Of a stretch of DNA of 64,000 bases, positions 43,719 through 52,532 are shown in pieces. The notes under the pieces are model-generated. The model was given only the letters and a program-made list of their open reading frames with translations. It was not told the DNA's origin and searched no databases. The position numbers and the translations under genes are program-made. Origin of the DNA: Calditrichota bacterium (GTDB lineage Bacteria > Electryoneota > RPQS01); contig JACJVZ010000001.1 of assembly GCA_020637445.1 (NCBI GenBank), forward strand, positions 1,550,001 through 1,614,000, given 5' to 3'. Numbering within the stretch: the stretch's first letter is position 1; the number at the start of each line of letters is the position of its first letter.

Positions 43719-44618
43719 TTAGCCGACCAATTGGGCGACAATATTCGGGACTTGATTCGCGGTACCCAGCATGGAGACGCCGGTCTGCATCAGGATTTGC
43801 GCGCGGGTGAAGTTCGACATTTCTTCGGCGAAGTCCGCGTCACGGATTTGCGATTCGGAGGCGGTCGCATTTTCCTTAGAGATTTTCAGATTCAGAATCG
43901 TATTCTGAAGTCTAGTGACCATTGACCCGAGGAACGTACGCGTCGTGTCCTTGGAGTTGATGGCTTCAATCAAGGATACGATAGCGCTCTGGGCACTGGC
44001 GGTGTTGGAGACATCCAGCCCGTCGACTCCGAGGTCAGACGCCGTCATACCAGCGATATTGATATAGTAGTAGTCCTGTCCGACGACGTTATTTTCGCCG
44101 ATGTGGAACTTAATTGAAGTCGCTTCGGCGGCGGTAGAGACCGCGTTGTATCCGAGTGCCGTCGTAGGATCCGTGCTTTGCGTCGACGCCGACCGCGAAC
44201 CGTCCAGCAGATAGTATCCGTTGTAGTTAGCGGTGCGTGCGATGCGGTCCATTTCGCTTTTGAGCTGTTGGAACTCGACGTTGGCGACTTGGCGATCGAA
44301 GGTCGTAAGAACACCGTTTGCAGCCTGAATGGCAATGGCGCGCATACGGATCAGCTTTTCATCTATTACAGCCAGCGCGCCTTCGGCGGTCTGCATCATA
44401 TTGATGTTGTAGTTCGCGTTCTTTTCGGCTTCGACCATTCCGGAAATCGAAGAGCGCAGGCGCTCGCTGATTCCCAAACCGGTGGGATCATCCCACGCGT
44501 AATTTATTCGAAGTCCACTCGACAATCGCTGAACGGCCGAATCGAGGTCGTTCTGGGCCGTCCATACGGCGCGCTGGGCGCCAAGCGACAGCAAGTTGTG
44601 ATTGATTCTCGTACTCAT
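43719..44618 (-). CDS. Flagellin (copy 2)
   Basis: 299 residues, same architecture as copy 1: INHNLLSLGAQRAV, the D0/D1 helices and RDADFAEEMSNF at the C-terminus. Differences cluster in the middle (about residues 140-230), the surface-exposed part. It is the second gene after merR, separated from it by a small CCCGC/GCGGG hairpin. Transcribed from the sigma-28-like promoter before merR. Confidence 0.96.
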   Translation of the reverse strand: MSTRINHNLLSLGAQRAVWTAQNDLDSAVQRLSSGLRINYAWDDPTGLGISERLRSSISGMVEAEKNANYNINMMQTAEGALAVIDEKLIRMRAIAIQAANGVLTTFDRQVANVEFQQLKSEMDRIARTANYNGYYLLDGSRSASTQSTDPTTALGYNAVSTAAEATSIKFHIGENNVVGQDYYYINIAGMTASDLGVDGLDVSNTASAQSAIVSLIEAINSKDTTRTFLGSMVTRLQNTILNLKISKENATASESQIRDADFAEEMSNFTRAQILMQTGVSMLGTANQVPNIVAQLVG

Positions 44619-44646
44619 GTTACTCCCGTGATTTAGGTTTCACCCG

Positions 44647-45021
44647 CTAATCGCGGGACAATTTCTTCAACAGATAGTCCGACATTGCGCGGGCGAGTTC
44701 CGCCATCGGATCGTTGCTCTGCGGACGTTCGACGTCAACTTTACGCAGTAATTCAAGTTTGCGCTTGGCTCCATCGAGCGTGTAGCCTTGGACCTTCACC
44801 AGATAGTTGATCTTTTCCAGATCAGCGATGCTCTTCTCGTCATAGCGGCGCTGGTTTCCGGTGGTGCGCAAGGGCTCAAGATAGCTTTCAAACTCCTTTT
44901 CCCAGTAGCGGATGGTCGGCTTCGGAATTCCGGTGATAGCGTGGACCTGTCCGATGGAATAGAGCTTGGGGCCTTTGGGCGACCTTGCGCGGGGGACAGT
45001 CAAAAGTTCTTCGTGTTTCAT
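44647..45021 (-). CDS. MerR-family regulator in the flagellin operon
   Basis: 124 residues. Winged helix with YSIGQVHAITGIPKPTIRYWEKEF, the MerR first helix-turn-helix, followed by RRYDEKSIADLEKINYLV. The C-terminal dimerisation part is short and lacks metal-binding cysteines, so a metal sensor is unlikely. It sits first in an operon with flagellin copy 2 and has a sigma-28-like promoter. May control flagellin or glycosylation genes. Confidence 0.88.
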   Translation of the reverse strand: MKHEELLTVPRARSPKGPKLYSIGQVHAITGIPKPTIRYWEKEFESYLEPLRTTGNQRRYDEKSIADLEKINYLVKVQGYTLDGAKRKLELLRKVDVERPQSNDPMAELARAMSDYLLKKLSRD

Positions 45022-45060
45022 GACAAGTACTCCAGATGATTCAGATTCCTTACACTCAGG

Positions 45061-45088
45061 TTATCGGAATACTGGTTCAAGAACTTTA
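45061..45088 (-). promoter_or_regulatory. Sigma-28-like promoter of merR-flagellin 2
   Basis: Minus strand TAAAGTTC, 12 bases, TCCGATAA: strong FliA-type match with one extra spacer base; 40 bases before the merR ATG. It lies just after the stop of the unknown gene at 45113. Confidence 0.8.
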
Positions 45089-45112
45089 ATTTGTTCCATG
45101 GGTCACTAATTT

Positions 45113-45721
45113 CTAAGCGGTCGGCAGATTGTCCACTGCCTGTACCATACAGTCGTAGCATTGCTTTAAGGCTTGCGGTAGTTTGTATTCAAGTTGGTCG
45201 GCCAAGGCCGTGTAATCGCCGGAGGTTTGGGCGGCCAGTACTTTGTCTAAGACGGGGACGAGAGCACCTCCTGCTTCGTTCAGCCGTGCGTGTAAACCGC
45301 CGGCAATCGGCTTACTTTTCAAGGCGAGTGACGTTCCTTTGAGCGAAAGCGTCAAGCGGTCGAGCACATCGGCGAGTTGCTGGTTAGCGGCAAACTCGTC
45401 ACCAACGCGGTAACGTGCTGCGACACTCGGAACATCGTGCTGAACTTGCCTGTACATCTGAATGGAGTCCTTCAAGATTTGCTCAGAAACAACGTCCGGA
45501 TCTTGCACCGTCAGCTCTAGTTTATTGACGCGGGTCACGGGAGTTGCAAGCTGCCGCCTGCGGCGGAATCCACTTTCGACAGGTACTCCGTCGATTGATG
45601 CTGCAAGCATGACTTTTCCGCCGTTATGGATTTCGGACTGAACTTCGGAGAGAACTTGTCCGACCTCCATTTCGCCGGTCGCTTCGCGTCCGAGCTCAAG
45701 ACCGTTCAAATAGATCTTCAT
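45113..45721 (-). CDS. Unknown protein at the end of the glycosylation island
   Basis: 202 residues. The first about 90 residues look beta-rich (MKIYLNGLELGREATG, KVMLAASIDGVPVES), possibly a beta-grasp fold, and the rest is helical with LKDSIQMYRQV and KQCYDCMVQAVDNL. No known family recognised. It overlaps the GT9 gene by four bases and is the last gene before the sigma-28 promoter. Probably a flagellar or glycan-linked accessory. Confidence 0.65.
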   Translation of the reverse strand: MKIYLNGLELGREATGEMEVGQVLSEVQSEIHNGGKVMLAASIDGVPVESGFRRRRQLATPVTRVNKLELTVQDPDVVSEQILKDSIQMYRQVQHDVPSVAARYRVGDEFAANQQLADVLDRLTLSLKGTSLALKSKPIAGGLHARLNEAGGALVPVLDKVLAAQTSGDYTALADQLEYKLPQALKQCYDCMVQAVDNLPTA

Positions 45722-47271
45722 AAGACTGCCTCTTTATGATGTGATTTAATGAAATCGAAAGTTGAAGTCGCTTTCAACAATGGTTGAAGTTCACGGACTG
45801 CTTCATGAAATCGTCCGTACAGTGATTCAAGCTCCGCTGCCATTTCTGAAATCGATTCACCGCCAACACTGGCACGGGCGATTTGCAGAAAGTGGTTCAC
45901 GTGGTGAAGCGGCGGATGTTTCAAGAGTTCTTTTGCGAGAGCATGTTCGGCGCTGGACAGAGCCGACGCACGGGAAGCAAGTCTTTTGACGTCCGCAGAA
46001 GCCGCATATATGTCGTGCGCACTCTTTCTGGCGTCATCGAAGGAGCGACTAAGCACTGACGTATTGTTTTCCGCTGTTCGACCGCGCAATCCAATCACCG
46101 ACCACCAAACCCTGCGCAGAACACTCTGCCACTGGTCATAACGTTTGTGCTCGCCGCTTACGGACACCAACTCAAGACCGGGGATGTCGGCGCTGCCCGC
46201 CGTTCGATAGATCGAACACCCGGGGGAATCGATGAACTGCATGTGCTGATCGAAATGCGATTCGATCAGAGACATAACCGTTTCCACGGTCACGCGTTCT
46301 GCGGAAGCCGACGTCACAGTTTTGTTCGGAATCCTCTCGAGCACTTGATCGAGGTGCGGCTGGATGACATACGATCCCTCCATATAAGGCGCGGTTTCAA
46401 ACCCATGTGCACTCCCACCTTCAATTGCGATAATCGGAAGCCCTGAGGCCGCAGCAACATGCACAGGGCCGGAATCGGCTGAAACCAAGAGGCTCGCATT
46501 TGCAAACAAGCTCTGCAGGTCCTCTACCGACGTTTGACCCATCCGGTCGGTAAAATACTTATGCACCGGAAATGCACTGCTGATTTCGGAGGACCTTTTC
46601 CCACCGATTAGCGTCACGCGCGCGCCTCTATCAAGCAAAAGATCGCTTAGCTCGACGAAACGGTTTAGCGGCCACTGTTTGTCAGACTGAGATGCTCCAG
46701 CATGAATTACGATCTCGGCATCTTGCCACCGGTTGACACTTCTGCCAAAAGCAGGTTTCCCGACCTGCGGCAATCGAGAATTGAAATCGACGGCTGGTTC
46801 AACCGCATTTACGTAGACATCAATCAGATTAAATGAACTCCACGGACGAGCTAAGTTCGTCGCGAAGAAATATTGCAGCCAAGGGTTTCGCACAACTTGA
46901 GATCCGTCATTATCCAACGTCACGCCTTGCACCGTGTTTCCTGTCAGGCGTGACATAACCATCGAAGGCCGGGTGTGCGTGAGATTGAACACGACATCAA
47001 AAGCCGAGTCGGCGAGCCAAGCGGCAAGTTTCGCATGATCGCGAAGAGGAAGTCCGCTTACACGGGAATCAAGTCCGCCAAGCAGCGGCTCGAAATCGAT
47101 ATCAAAGATCTCGTCAGCTCCGTTTAGCAGACGAGCAACCGGCAGGAACGACTTTTCGACCAGCAACGTGACATGATCGGCACTGCCGGACCTGCGAAGC
47201 GCACGCAGCATCGGCTCAGTTTGAATCAAATCGCCGAGTCTCGTGACCGCAATGACCAGAGCTCTCCTCAT
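45718..47271 (-). CDS. GT9-type (heptosyltransferase-like) glycosyltransferase with helical tail
   Basis: 517 residues. Residues 1-345 match the heptosyltransferase fold: VTRLGDLIQTEPMLRALRRSG, HAGASQSDKQWPLNRF and SADSGPVHVAAASGLPIIAIEG, the nucleotide-sugar site. About 170 C-terminal helical residues are extra. In LPS synthesis GT9 enzymes move heptose; here the neighbours suggest flagellin glycan or another surface polymer. ATG and stop overlap both neighbours. Confidence 0.82.
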   Translation of the reverse strand: MRRALVIAVTRLGDLIQTEPMLRALRRSGSADHVTLLVEKSFLPVARLLNGADEIFDIDFEPLLGGLDSRVSGLPLRDHAKLAAWLADSAFDVVFNLTHTRPSMVMSRLTGNTVQGVTLDNDGSQVVRNPWLQYFFATNLARPWSSFNLIDVYVNAVEPAVDFNSRLPQVGKPAFGRSVNRWQDAEIVIHAGASQSDKQWPLNRFVELSDLLLDRGARVTLIGGKRSSEISSAFPVHKYFTDRMGQTSVEDLQSLFANASLLVSADSGPVHVAAASGLPIIAIEGGSAHGFETAPYMEGSYVIQPHLDQVLERIPNKTVTSASAERVTVETVMSLIESHFDQHMQFIDSPGCSIYRTAGSADIPGLELVSVSGEHKRYDQWQSVLRRVWWSVIGLRGRTAENNTSVLSRSFDDARKSAHDIYAASADVKRLASRASALSSAEHALAKELLKHPPLHHVNHFLQIARASVGGESISEMAAELESLYGRFHEAVRELQPLLKATSTFDFIKSHHKEAVL

Positions 47272-48572
47272 CAGCCGATGGCGCCTTTCTCAATTCCCCA
47301 ATTTCGAAACTCGTGCATCATGAGAATTGTTAACTCCGATCGCGACAATTTCTTCCCGGAGTTGCCGACTTTTGCAACAAGATCAGCAAGCCGTGCCGGC
47401 CGAGCATCGTCAAACTGCGAAAGAAATGCCGTCAACTCGTCGTCGCCCCATGCGGCCGTTTTCAGATCGGCAATCGTAGGATTCACGTGCTTCTGACTCT
47501 GGACTGGCACCGCGAACATAAACTTCAAGGCTTCGCGAATGCGGTGAACATATGTATGTTCGCGCAAAACCCGGTCACGCGAACATGCCGCCCTCTCTTG
47601 CCGTTCCGCAGGGTGCGCGTGAAAATACTGAACTGCTTCGCGAAGCTCGGTTTCAGTGTCCACGATACAAATCTCGTCAGGCGAAAACAAATCGGACAAT
47701 GGTTCTTGTCGATTTACTATTTGAAATCCTCCACAGGCCGCGATCTCAAATGTCCGCGGATTAACAAAGTCTCCGCATTGCAGCGTTTCGGCTCCGACGG
47801 CACTATGAATGTTCAGATTGACATCCGTACAGTTGTAAATCAATGCCGTTTCTTCGGGTGCAACACGCCTTCCGCCATCTTGCAGTTTTGAGTTCCACGC
47901 GGGCGGCCAGTCGTTTCCCCACAGCTTGAGACCATCAAGATCGAGGCGGCCAAAGAGATCAACACGATTTATGTAGCCGGCGCCGACAAAGGAAACTGGA
48001 CTTCCGTATTTCACACGATCTGAATTGCTCACGTCAAGCGGGCGATGCAGGTTTGGATTTGCGGCAACGGGCAAGTAGTAGACTGCTCTCGCTCCAGCTT
48101 GTTTCAGAGCGTCAGCAGCCGTGCCGGTTTGAATCGTAAAGACAACGTCATATTCTTGTGCAAGATATTTCCAATACTCGAACCGCCTCACGTCTTCAAC
48201 GAACCATAACGCCGTCTTGATTCCCGATTCCCGCAATCGGCGCAGTCCCGCAATGGTAACGGGAGACTGCGCGGTGTACCACACGATATCCGCTTTTGTT
48301 TCGATAGCGCGCTCAACGGTAACGTCGCTGAGGAGCTCCGCAAGTCGACCTTGCAGCTTTTTGAACTCACTTCCCACTCCGCTCTCGCCAATACCGGCAT
48401 ACAAGGAATAGTAGGAGTCAAAGCCCAATAGCAGGCACTCGTGTCCAAGTTCAGTGAAGGCTTCGGCCGCGTGGTAAGCCAACGGCAAACTTCCGCCGTA
48501 GAGAGGCGTCGGCACGACCACTTTTAGTTTCGGCGTTGCGGTATCCGTTGCCGGTTTTTTAAATGAAATCAT
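47271..48572 (-). CDS. CgeB-like glycosyltransferase
   Basis: 433 residues. Two-domain GT-B shape with WFVEDVRRFEYWKYLAQEYD, VSFVGAGYINRVDLF, and NPRTFEIAACGGFQIVN, the pattern of CgeB-like spore/flagellar glycosyltransferases. The C-terminal 70 residues are helical and extra. Overlaps the Maf-like gene by 14 bases. Confidence 0.75.
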   Translation of the reverse strand: MISFKKPATDTATPKLKVVVPTPLYGGSLPLAYHAAEAFTELGHECLLLGFDSYYSLYAGIGESGVGSEFKKLQGRLAELLSDVTVERAIETKADIVWYTAQSPVTIAGLRRLRESGIKTALWFVEDVRRFEYWKYLAQEYDVVFTIQTGTAADALKQAGARAVYYLPVAANPNLHRPLDVSNSDRVKYGSPVSFVGAGYINRVDLFGRLDLDGLKLWGNDWPPAWNSKLQDGGRRVAPEETALIYNCTDVNLNIHSAVGAETLQCGDFVNPRTFEIAACGGFQIVNRQEPLSDLFSPDEICIVDTETELREAVQYFHAHPAERQERAACSRDRVLREHTYVHRIREALKFMFAVPVQSQKHVNPTIADLKTAAWGDDELTAFLSQFDDARPARLADLVAKVGNSGKKLSRSELTILMMHEFRNWGIEKGAIG

Positions 48573-49740
48573 TTGCTGTTTCTATGACCAAACTTCGTCG
48601 ACCCTGTTCACGGGACAACTCGGTTTCAAATTCAACCGGATAAAGCCGTTTGAACCCTCGTACTTCATCATCACCGGGCATGACCATATGGTAAAGGAAT
48701 CTCTCTCCGTTTCTGGTCGCCCATTGGCTCGCGGCGCTGCGCATAAAATTGAATTTTGGTACGCGCAGATTAATATTCGCCGATTCCCGTTGACTTCCTT
48801 GAGCATACTCGCCACTTTTGTCGCTCATGTCCATCCCAATCATGAACAACGCGCCGCGAGTTATCTTGCTGCAGAAGTCTGCCGCTGCGAGTCCTGTGGA
48901 TCCTCCAGAGGTTTCAAGGCCAAGTTCCTCAACTGCAAGATAACGGTCAAGACGTTTCTGTCGCAAAGCGGCCGGGTCGGTCCACGGGAAGAAAATCACT
49001 TTTGAACCGTCGGCCGCGGTCTCCAAGTCTCGTTCGGTTGTTTCCCGCGCTTCCATGGCAACAATCCAGTCCGCGTTGATGCCGTGCTTCGACAATGCGG
49101 GCACTGCGCCCGACGCGGCGACCAAACACAGCTCAGAACGACGTTCGGTAAGCGTACTGATTGCCGCAGAAAGAGTTGGCCCCGCTCCCAGGGCGACTCC
49201 TATTTTGTTTGATTTGCACTTTTTAAAACTTAGCGGCTTCATAGATTCAAGTTCATCGCCATTTACGACGATATTTCTATTGATCAGATCACGGTAGAGT
49301 TGCTGCGACTGCTGAGTTACGTGAATAAATGAAATGTAATCCGCAAGAGACTGCGGCAGCTTGTCGCGAAGCGAAAGAACATAGGGCAAGATAATGATGC
49401 GCGTTTGAGGAGGCATTCCGGCCACGATGCTCTTCAGATCGTGATCCGACTTCGCAAATGCGTCACAGCGGGTACCTGTGTTGCCAGACTCTGCATCGAT
49501 GAGCTCAGGAAATACTTCAACTGAGTGGCAGGCAATCCCGACGGCTTTTAGAGCCTGAGGCACATATCCAAGTCCGTGGCCGATACAAAGTACACGCTGA
49601 ACTTGTTGTTGGGCGAGAGCAACAGCGACGGACTCCGCCTCGGCAAGAGGATCAACGCCGCTGTGCAAGAGTACACCGGAAGCTGCGTGACGCAAAACCA
49701 GCGGGCCGGATTCTGATGCTATATTTTCAAAAACGATCAC
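48559..49740 (-). CDS. Maf/DUF115-type motility-associated glycosyltransferase
   Basis: 393 residues. IGVALGAGPTLSAAIST is the MAF_flag10 nucleotide-binding motif; VVNGDELESMKP and INADWIVAMEARETT also fit. Maf proteins are required for flagellin glycosylation in Campylobacter, Aeromonas and others. This is the most direct link of the island to flagellin modification. GTG start overlaps the fused GT gene by four bases. Confidence 0.8.
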   Translation of the reverse strand: MIVFENIASESGPLVLRHAASGVLLHSGVDPLAEAESVAVALAQQQVQRVLCIGHGLGYVPQALKAVGIACHSVEVFPELIDAESGNTGTRCDAFAKSDHDLKSIVAGMPPQTRIIILPYVLSLRDKLPQSLADYISFIHVTQQSQQLYRDLINRNIVVNGDELESMKPLSFKKCKSNKIGVALGAGPTLSAAISTLTERRSELCLVAASGAVPALSKHGINADWIVAMEARETTERDLETAADGSKVIFFPWTDPAALRQKRLDRYLAVEELGLETSGGSTGLAAADFCSKITRGALFMIGMDMSDKSGEYAQGSQRESANINLRVPKFNFMRSAASQWATRNGERFLYHMVMPGDDEVRGFKRLYPVEFETELSREQGRRSLVIETANDFI

Positions 49741-52532
49741 AGCACGCCCGCGAGATCTTCGTAAATTTGTTCTGCGGGTTGTTTCCTTTGAAACTTCGGG
49801 AACAACTCCGCAAGCATTTCGTGCCGCCCAACGCTTGCTCTTAGAATCTCACGCATTGAGCTAACCTCCCCCGTCCTCCGCAACCTACTTTGATCTCCCA
49901 TGCTGCTTGTGATTGCCTCAATCCATGATTGCGTGTCATTGTTTACGAGCAGATTCTCCGCGAGCGGAGAAAGGACACTCTTGTAGGGTTCAACATTCGA
50001 AAACAAACAACCAGCATTCATTCCAACGTATTCGAACGCCTTGATCGGAGATCGTGCGGCGTTGTGAGGTGAATCCGCCAAAGGAACAATCCACAAGTCA
50101 ATCGGAACGCGCTGAATCCTCTCCAAGTGCGTCTTGTAGTCGCTGCACCATGCGCCACCTCTCCGTGCTTTTGGGTGCGACGACAATTCACCGGGATGCG
50201 CTCCCCACCAATAAAAGTGCACAGCATCCTCTAATTCCAAGAGATATTCGAGCGCCGGTGCGACTAAGGCAAAGTCCGTCTGATGTACGGCTCCGCCGGC
50301 GTAACCAATGTTGAACACTCCAGGCGAAGGATGGTAACTTGTGGTTTCGAAATGGCAAACAGCAGGTTTCGTATCTATGACAATGCGTCGACACCGAGCC
50401 ATCGCATTCTGCCGTACGACTTCCTCCGTCGCACCTACAAATAGCGCCGCATGATCGATCAACTCTTTGACGGACTCTTCGTACTCGCGTCGCTTCTGAG
50501 CACGCAACGAGCCTCTTGGGAACCGTTCTATCAAGATGTCATCGCAATCGTAGATCAATTGACCTGCATGTGCACGAGCCCAATCAATCAGCTTTTCTTG
50601 CACACTTTTTGAAGTCAAGGACCGAAATACCACGATTTGGTTGGCATTCTTGATTGCGGCACTACACTCCTCGCTCGATGCCGTCCGCGTACAAATCCAC
50701 TTAAGATCTATGCCTTCAGTCAGCCCAATTGTCGAGAGAGGTTCCCGCCATCTCAACACTGCCGCTGTGCTCACTTCAGATTCCTCCGAAAGAATCACAA
50801 GTGGCGTCTGACTTTGTTCTGACGAAGCGATTTCCCCCACTTTCCAAATACTAGCGCTCCATCGGTCGAGCAACACATTCAAGTTCTCATCATCGTGCTC
50901 GAATCTCTCTGGAGATGAGCCACCATAATGAAGAATGTCACAGTCGGCGATTTTGAAGGAAACACCTGAGGCTTGTGCCCTTAGACATAGGTCGACATCT
51001 TCGTATCCATTGCGAAAGCGCTCGTCAAATCCGCCCAGTTTCATGAACAGAGACCGCTCGATTAACAACGCCGCGGCACTAACGCCATCAAGTGCGGCAT
51101 TGCGCGCGACCCAATTTCCGTGTGATTCCTCCGTAACTTCCCGCCCATCGAACGAAAAACCGGACGATTGAAGCAAACCATCCCAATGGCGCAATCTCGG
51201 GCCGACAATGGTTCCATTCTGCCGTTCGGAAACTAATTTCAGAAGCTGGTCACCACTAATTTCACAATCATCATTTAGAAAGAGCAGCCACGTTCCGCTT
51301 GCGAGCATTGCGCCTTTGTTACAGGCTTCGGCAAACGTCCTCGGGTTTGCTGAAATGTCCGATACGATACCCTTCCGAAGTCGAGCAAATTGCTCCTCAG
51401 CCGGAGATAGCCCGCTGCTCATCACGATGATCTCCGTGCTAAGCAGATCAGAAATAGTCCAAAGTTGCTTCAGCAAGACATCTGTATAGTGAGTTTGCGC
51501 GTGTTCCGTGATGACGATACTCACGCGCTCATCGGAGTCAAGCCCGGAAGAATGCGAAGCGACTTCTCGTCCGGCGAGTGTGTCAACGATGAATCGCTCA
51601 ACATTTCTTCTGAACGACTCATCTTGAGACTCCGCTTCGATGCACCTTGTGCGATTGCAAAGTGGGCCTGTTTGACCAACACGCGCGCCTGCGAAATACA
51701 AACCTATCACGTGTTTGCCAAGTGCGTCGGCATAATGCAATGCGCCTGTGTCCGGTCCAATAACACAACTACTTTCCATCAGATGGGTCCGCAATTCACT
51801 CAGCGAGGTTCGGCCGCGCAGATCCACTATTCTATCGTCAGAGGGAGGCCGCTGCGCAGGTATCCGCGAGCCGATTAGCTTGACCTGTTCGACACCTGCC
51901 TGCAGCAACACACCGCAAAGATGAGCAATCGACTCGTGTGTCAGAGACCGGTCCACTGATCCAGCGTCACAAATCAGCACAGCTATTTGCCGTTCCCCTG
52001 GTAAACCATTTGGCATAAGCGACCTCGGCGGCCGCAGACTTCCAGACGATTCTACGAGACTCTTCCACATTTCCGCAATGTGAAGACAGCGGCTACCTGT
52101 CAGAAGTTGCGTTTCAAAGTCACGCAGCAAATTGTCATCATCCGTACCATACCCGAACTGTCGCGACGCGCGCATCGCAGACGCGAAGACTTTTGCGGCC
52201 TCGTGATTCGTAAGGTTGATGACGACGTCAAAGTGCTGGTCTTCAATCATCTCACGCACGCTTGTCAATGACTCCGGAAGCAGCGCGTCCGTTCGACTCA
52301 TCGCTGTCAAGGCTCCGAGATTCAGCGGCATGACACGGTCCACTTCCGGAAACGACATCACAATGTTCGCGTATGCCGAATCACACGAAAACGTGAGCGA
52401 AGCAGGATGAAAAATCCTCAGCGCCGCTTCACACAGAGGACGCGAATGGAACAAGTCACCCAAACGCGCCCATTGTATGACAAGAATATTAGACGGCTGC
52501 TCCGACACGACTTTCCATGAAGCGCAGGGCAC
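49737..52532 (-). CDS. Triple-domain glycosyltransferase (GT9-GT2-GT4-like)
   Basis: 931 residues. Residues 14-320 are GT9-like (VIQWARLGDLFHSRPL, IGPDTGALHYADALGKHVIG); 335-575 are GT2 with LFLNDDCEI as the metal motif and GGFDERFRNGYEDVDLCLRA; about 577-931 resemble a GT4 domain (DDILIERFPRG, SPIKAFEYVGMNAGC). Such a fusion could build a short glycan on one polypeptide. GGGAG stands six bases upstream of the GTG at 52532; an inner GTG at 52508 is possible. Overlaps the GT2-TPR gene by 44 bases. Confidence 0.83.
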   Translation of the reverse strand: MPCASWKVVSEQPSNILVIQWARLGDLFHSRPLCEAALRIFHPASLTFSCDSAYANIVMSFPEVDRVMPLNLGALTAMSRTDALLPESLTSVREMIEDQHFDVVINLTNHEAAKVFASAMRASRQFGYGTDDDNLLRDFETQLLTGSRCLHIAEMWKSLVESSGSLRPPRSLMPNGLPGERQIAVLICDAGSVDRSLTHESIAHLCGVLLQAGVEQVKLIGSRIPAQRPPSDDRIVDLRGRTSLSELRTHLMESSCVIGPDTGALHYADALGKHVIGLYFAGARVGQTGPLCNRTRCIEAESQDESFRRNVERFIVDTLAGREVASHSSGLDSDERVSIVITEHAQTHYTDVLLKQLWTISDLLSTEIIVMSSGLSPAEEQFARLRKGIVSDISANPRTFAEACNKGAMLASGTWLLFLNDDCEISGDQLLKLVSERQNGTIVGPRLRHWDGLLQSSGFSFDGREVTEESHGNWVARNAALDGVSAAALLIERSLFMKLGGFDERFRNGYEDVDLCLRAQASGVSFKIADCDILHYGGSSPERFEHDDENLNVLLDRWSASIWKVGEIASSEQSQTPLVILSEESEVSTAAVLRWREPLSTIGLTEGIDLKWICTRTASSEECSAAIKNANQIVVFRSLTSKSVQEKLIDWARAHAGQLIYDCDDILIERFPRGSLRAQKRREYEESVKELIDHAALFVGATEEVVRQNAMARCRRIVIDTKPAVCHFETTSYHPSPGVFNIGYAGGAVHQTDFALVAPALEYLLELEDAVHFYWWGAHPGELSSHPKARRGGAWCSDYKTHLERIQRVPIDLWIVPLADSPHNAARSPIKAFEYVGMNAGCLFSNVEPYKSVLSPLAENLLVNNDTQSWIEAITSSMGDQSRLRRTGEVSSMREILRASVGRHEMLAELFPKFQRKQPAEQIYEDLAGVL

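Noticed and set aside
40548..44618. Flagellin duplication as a phase-variation cassette
   Set aside because: No recombination sites, invertase or inverted repeats flank the copies; both are in the same orientation.
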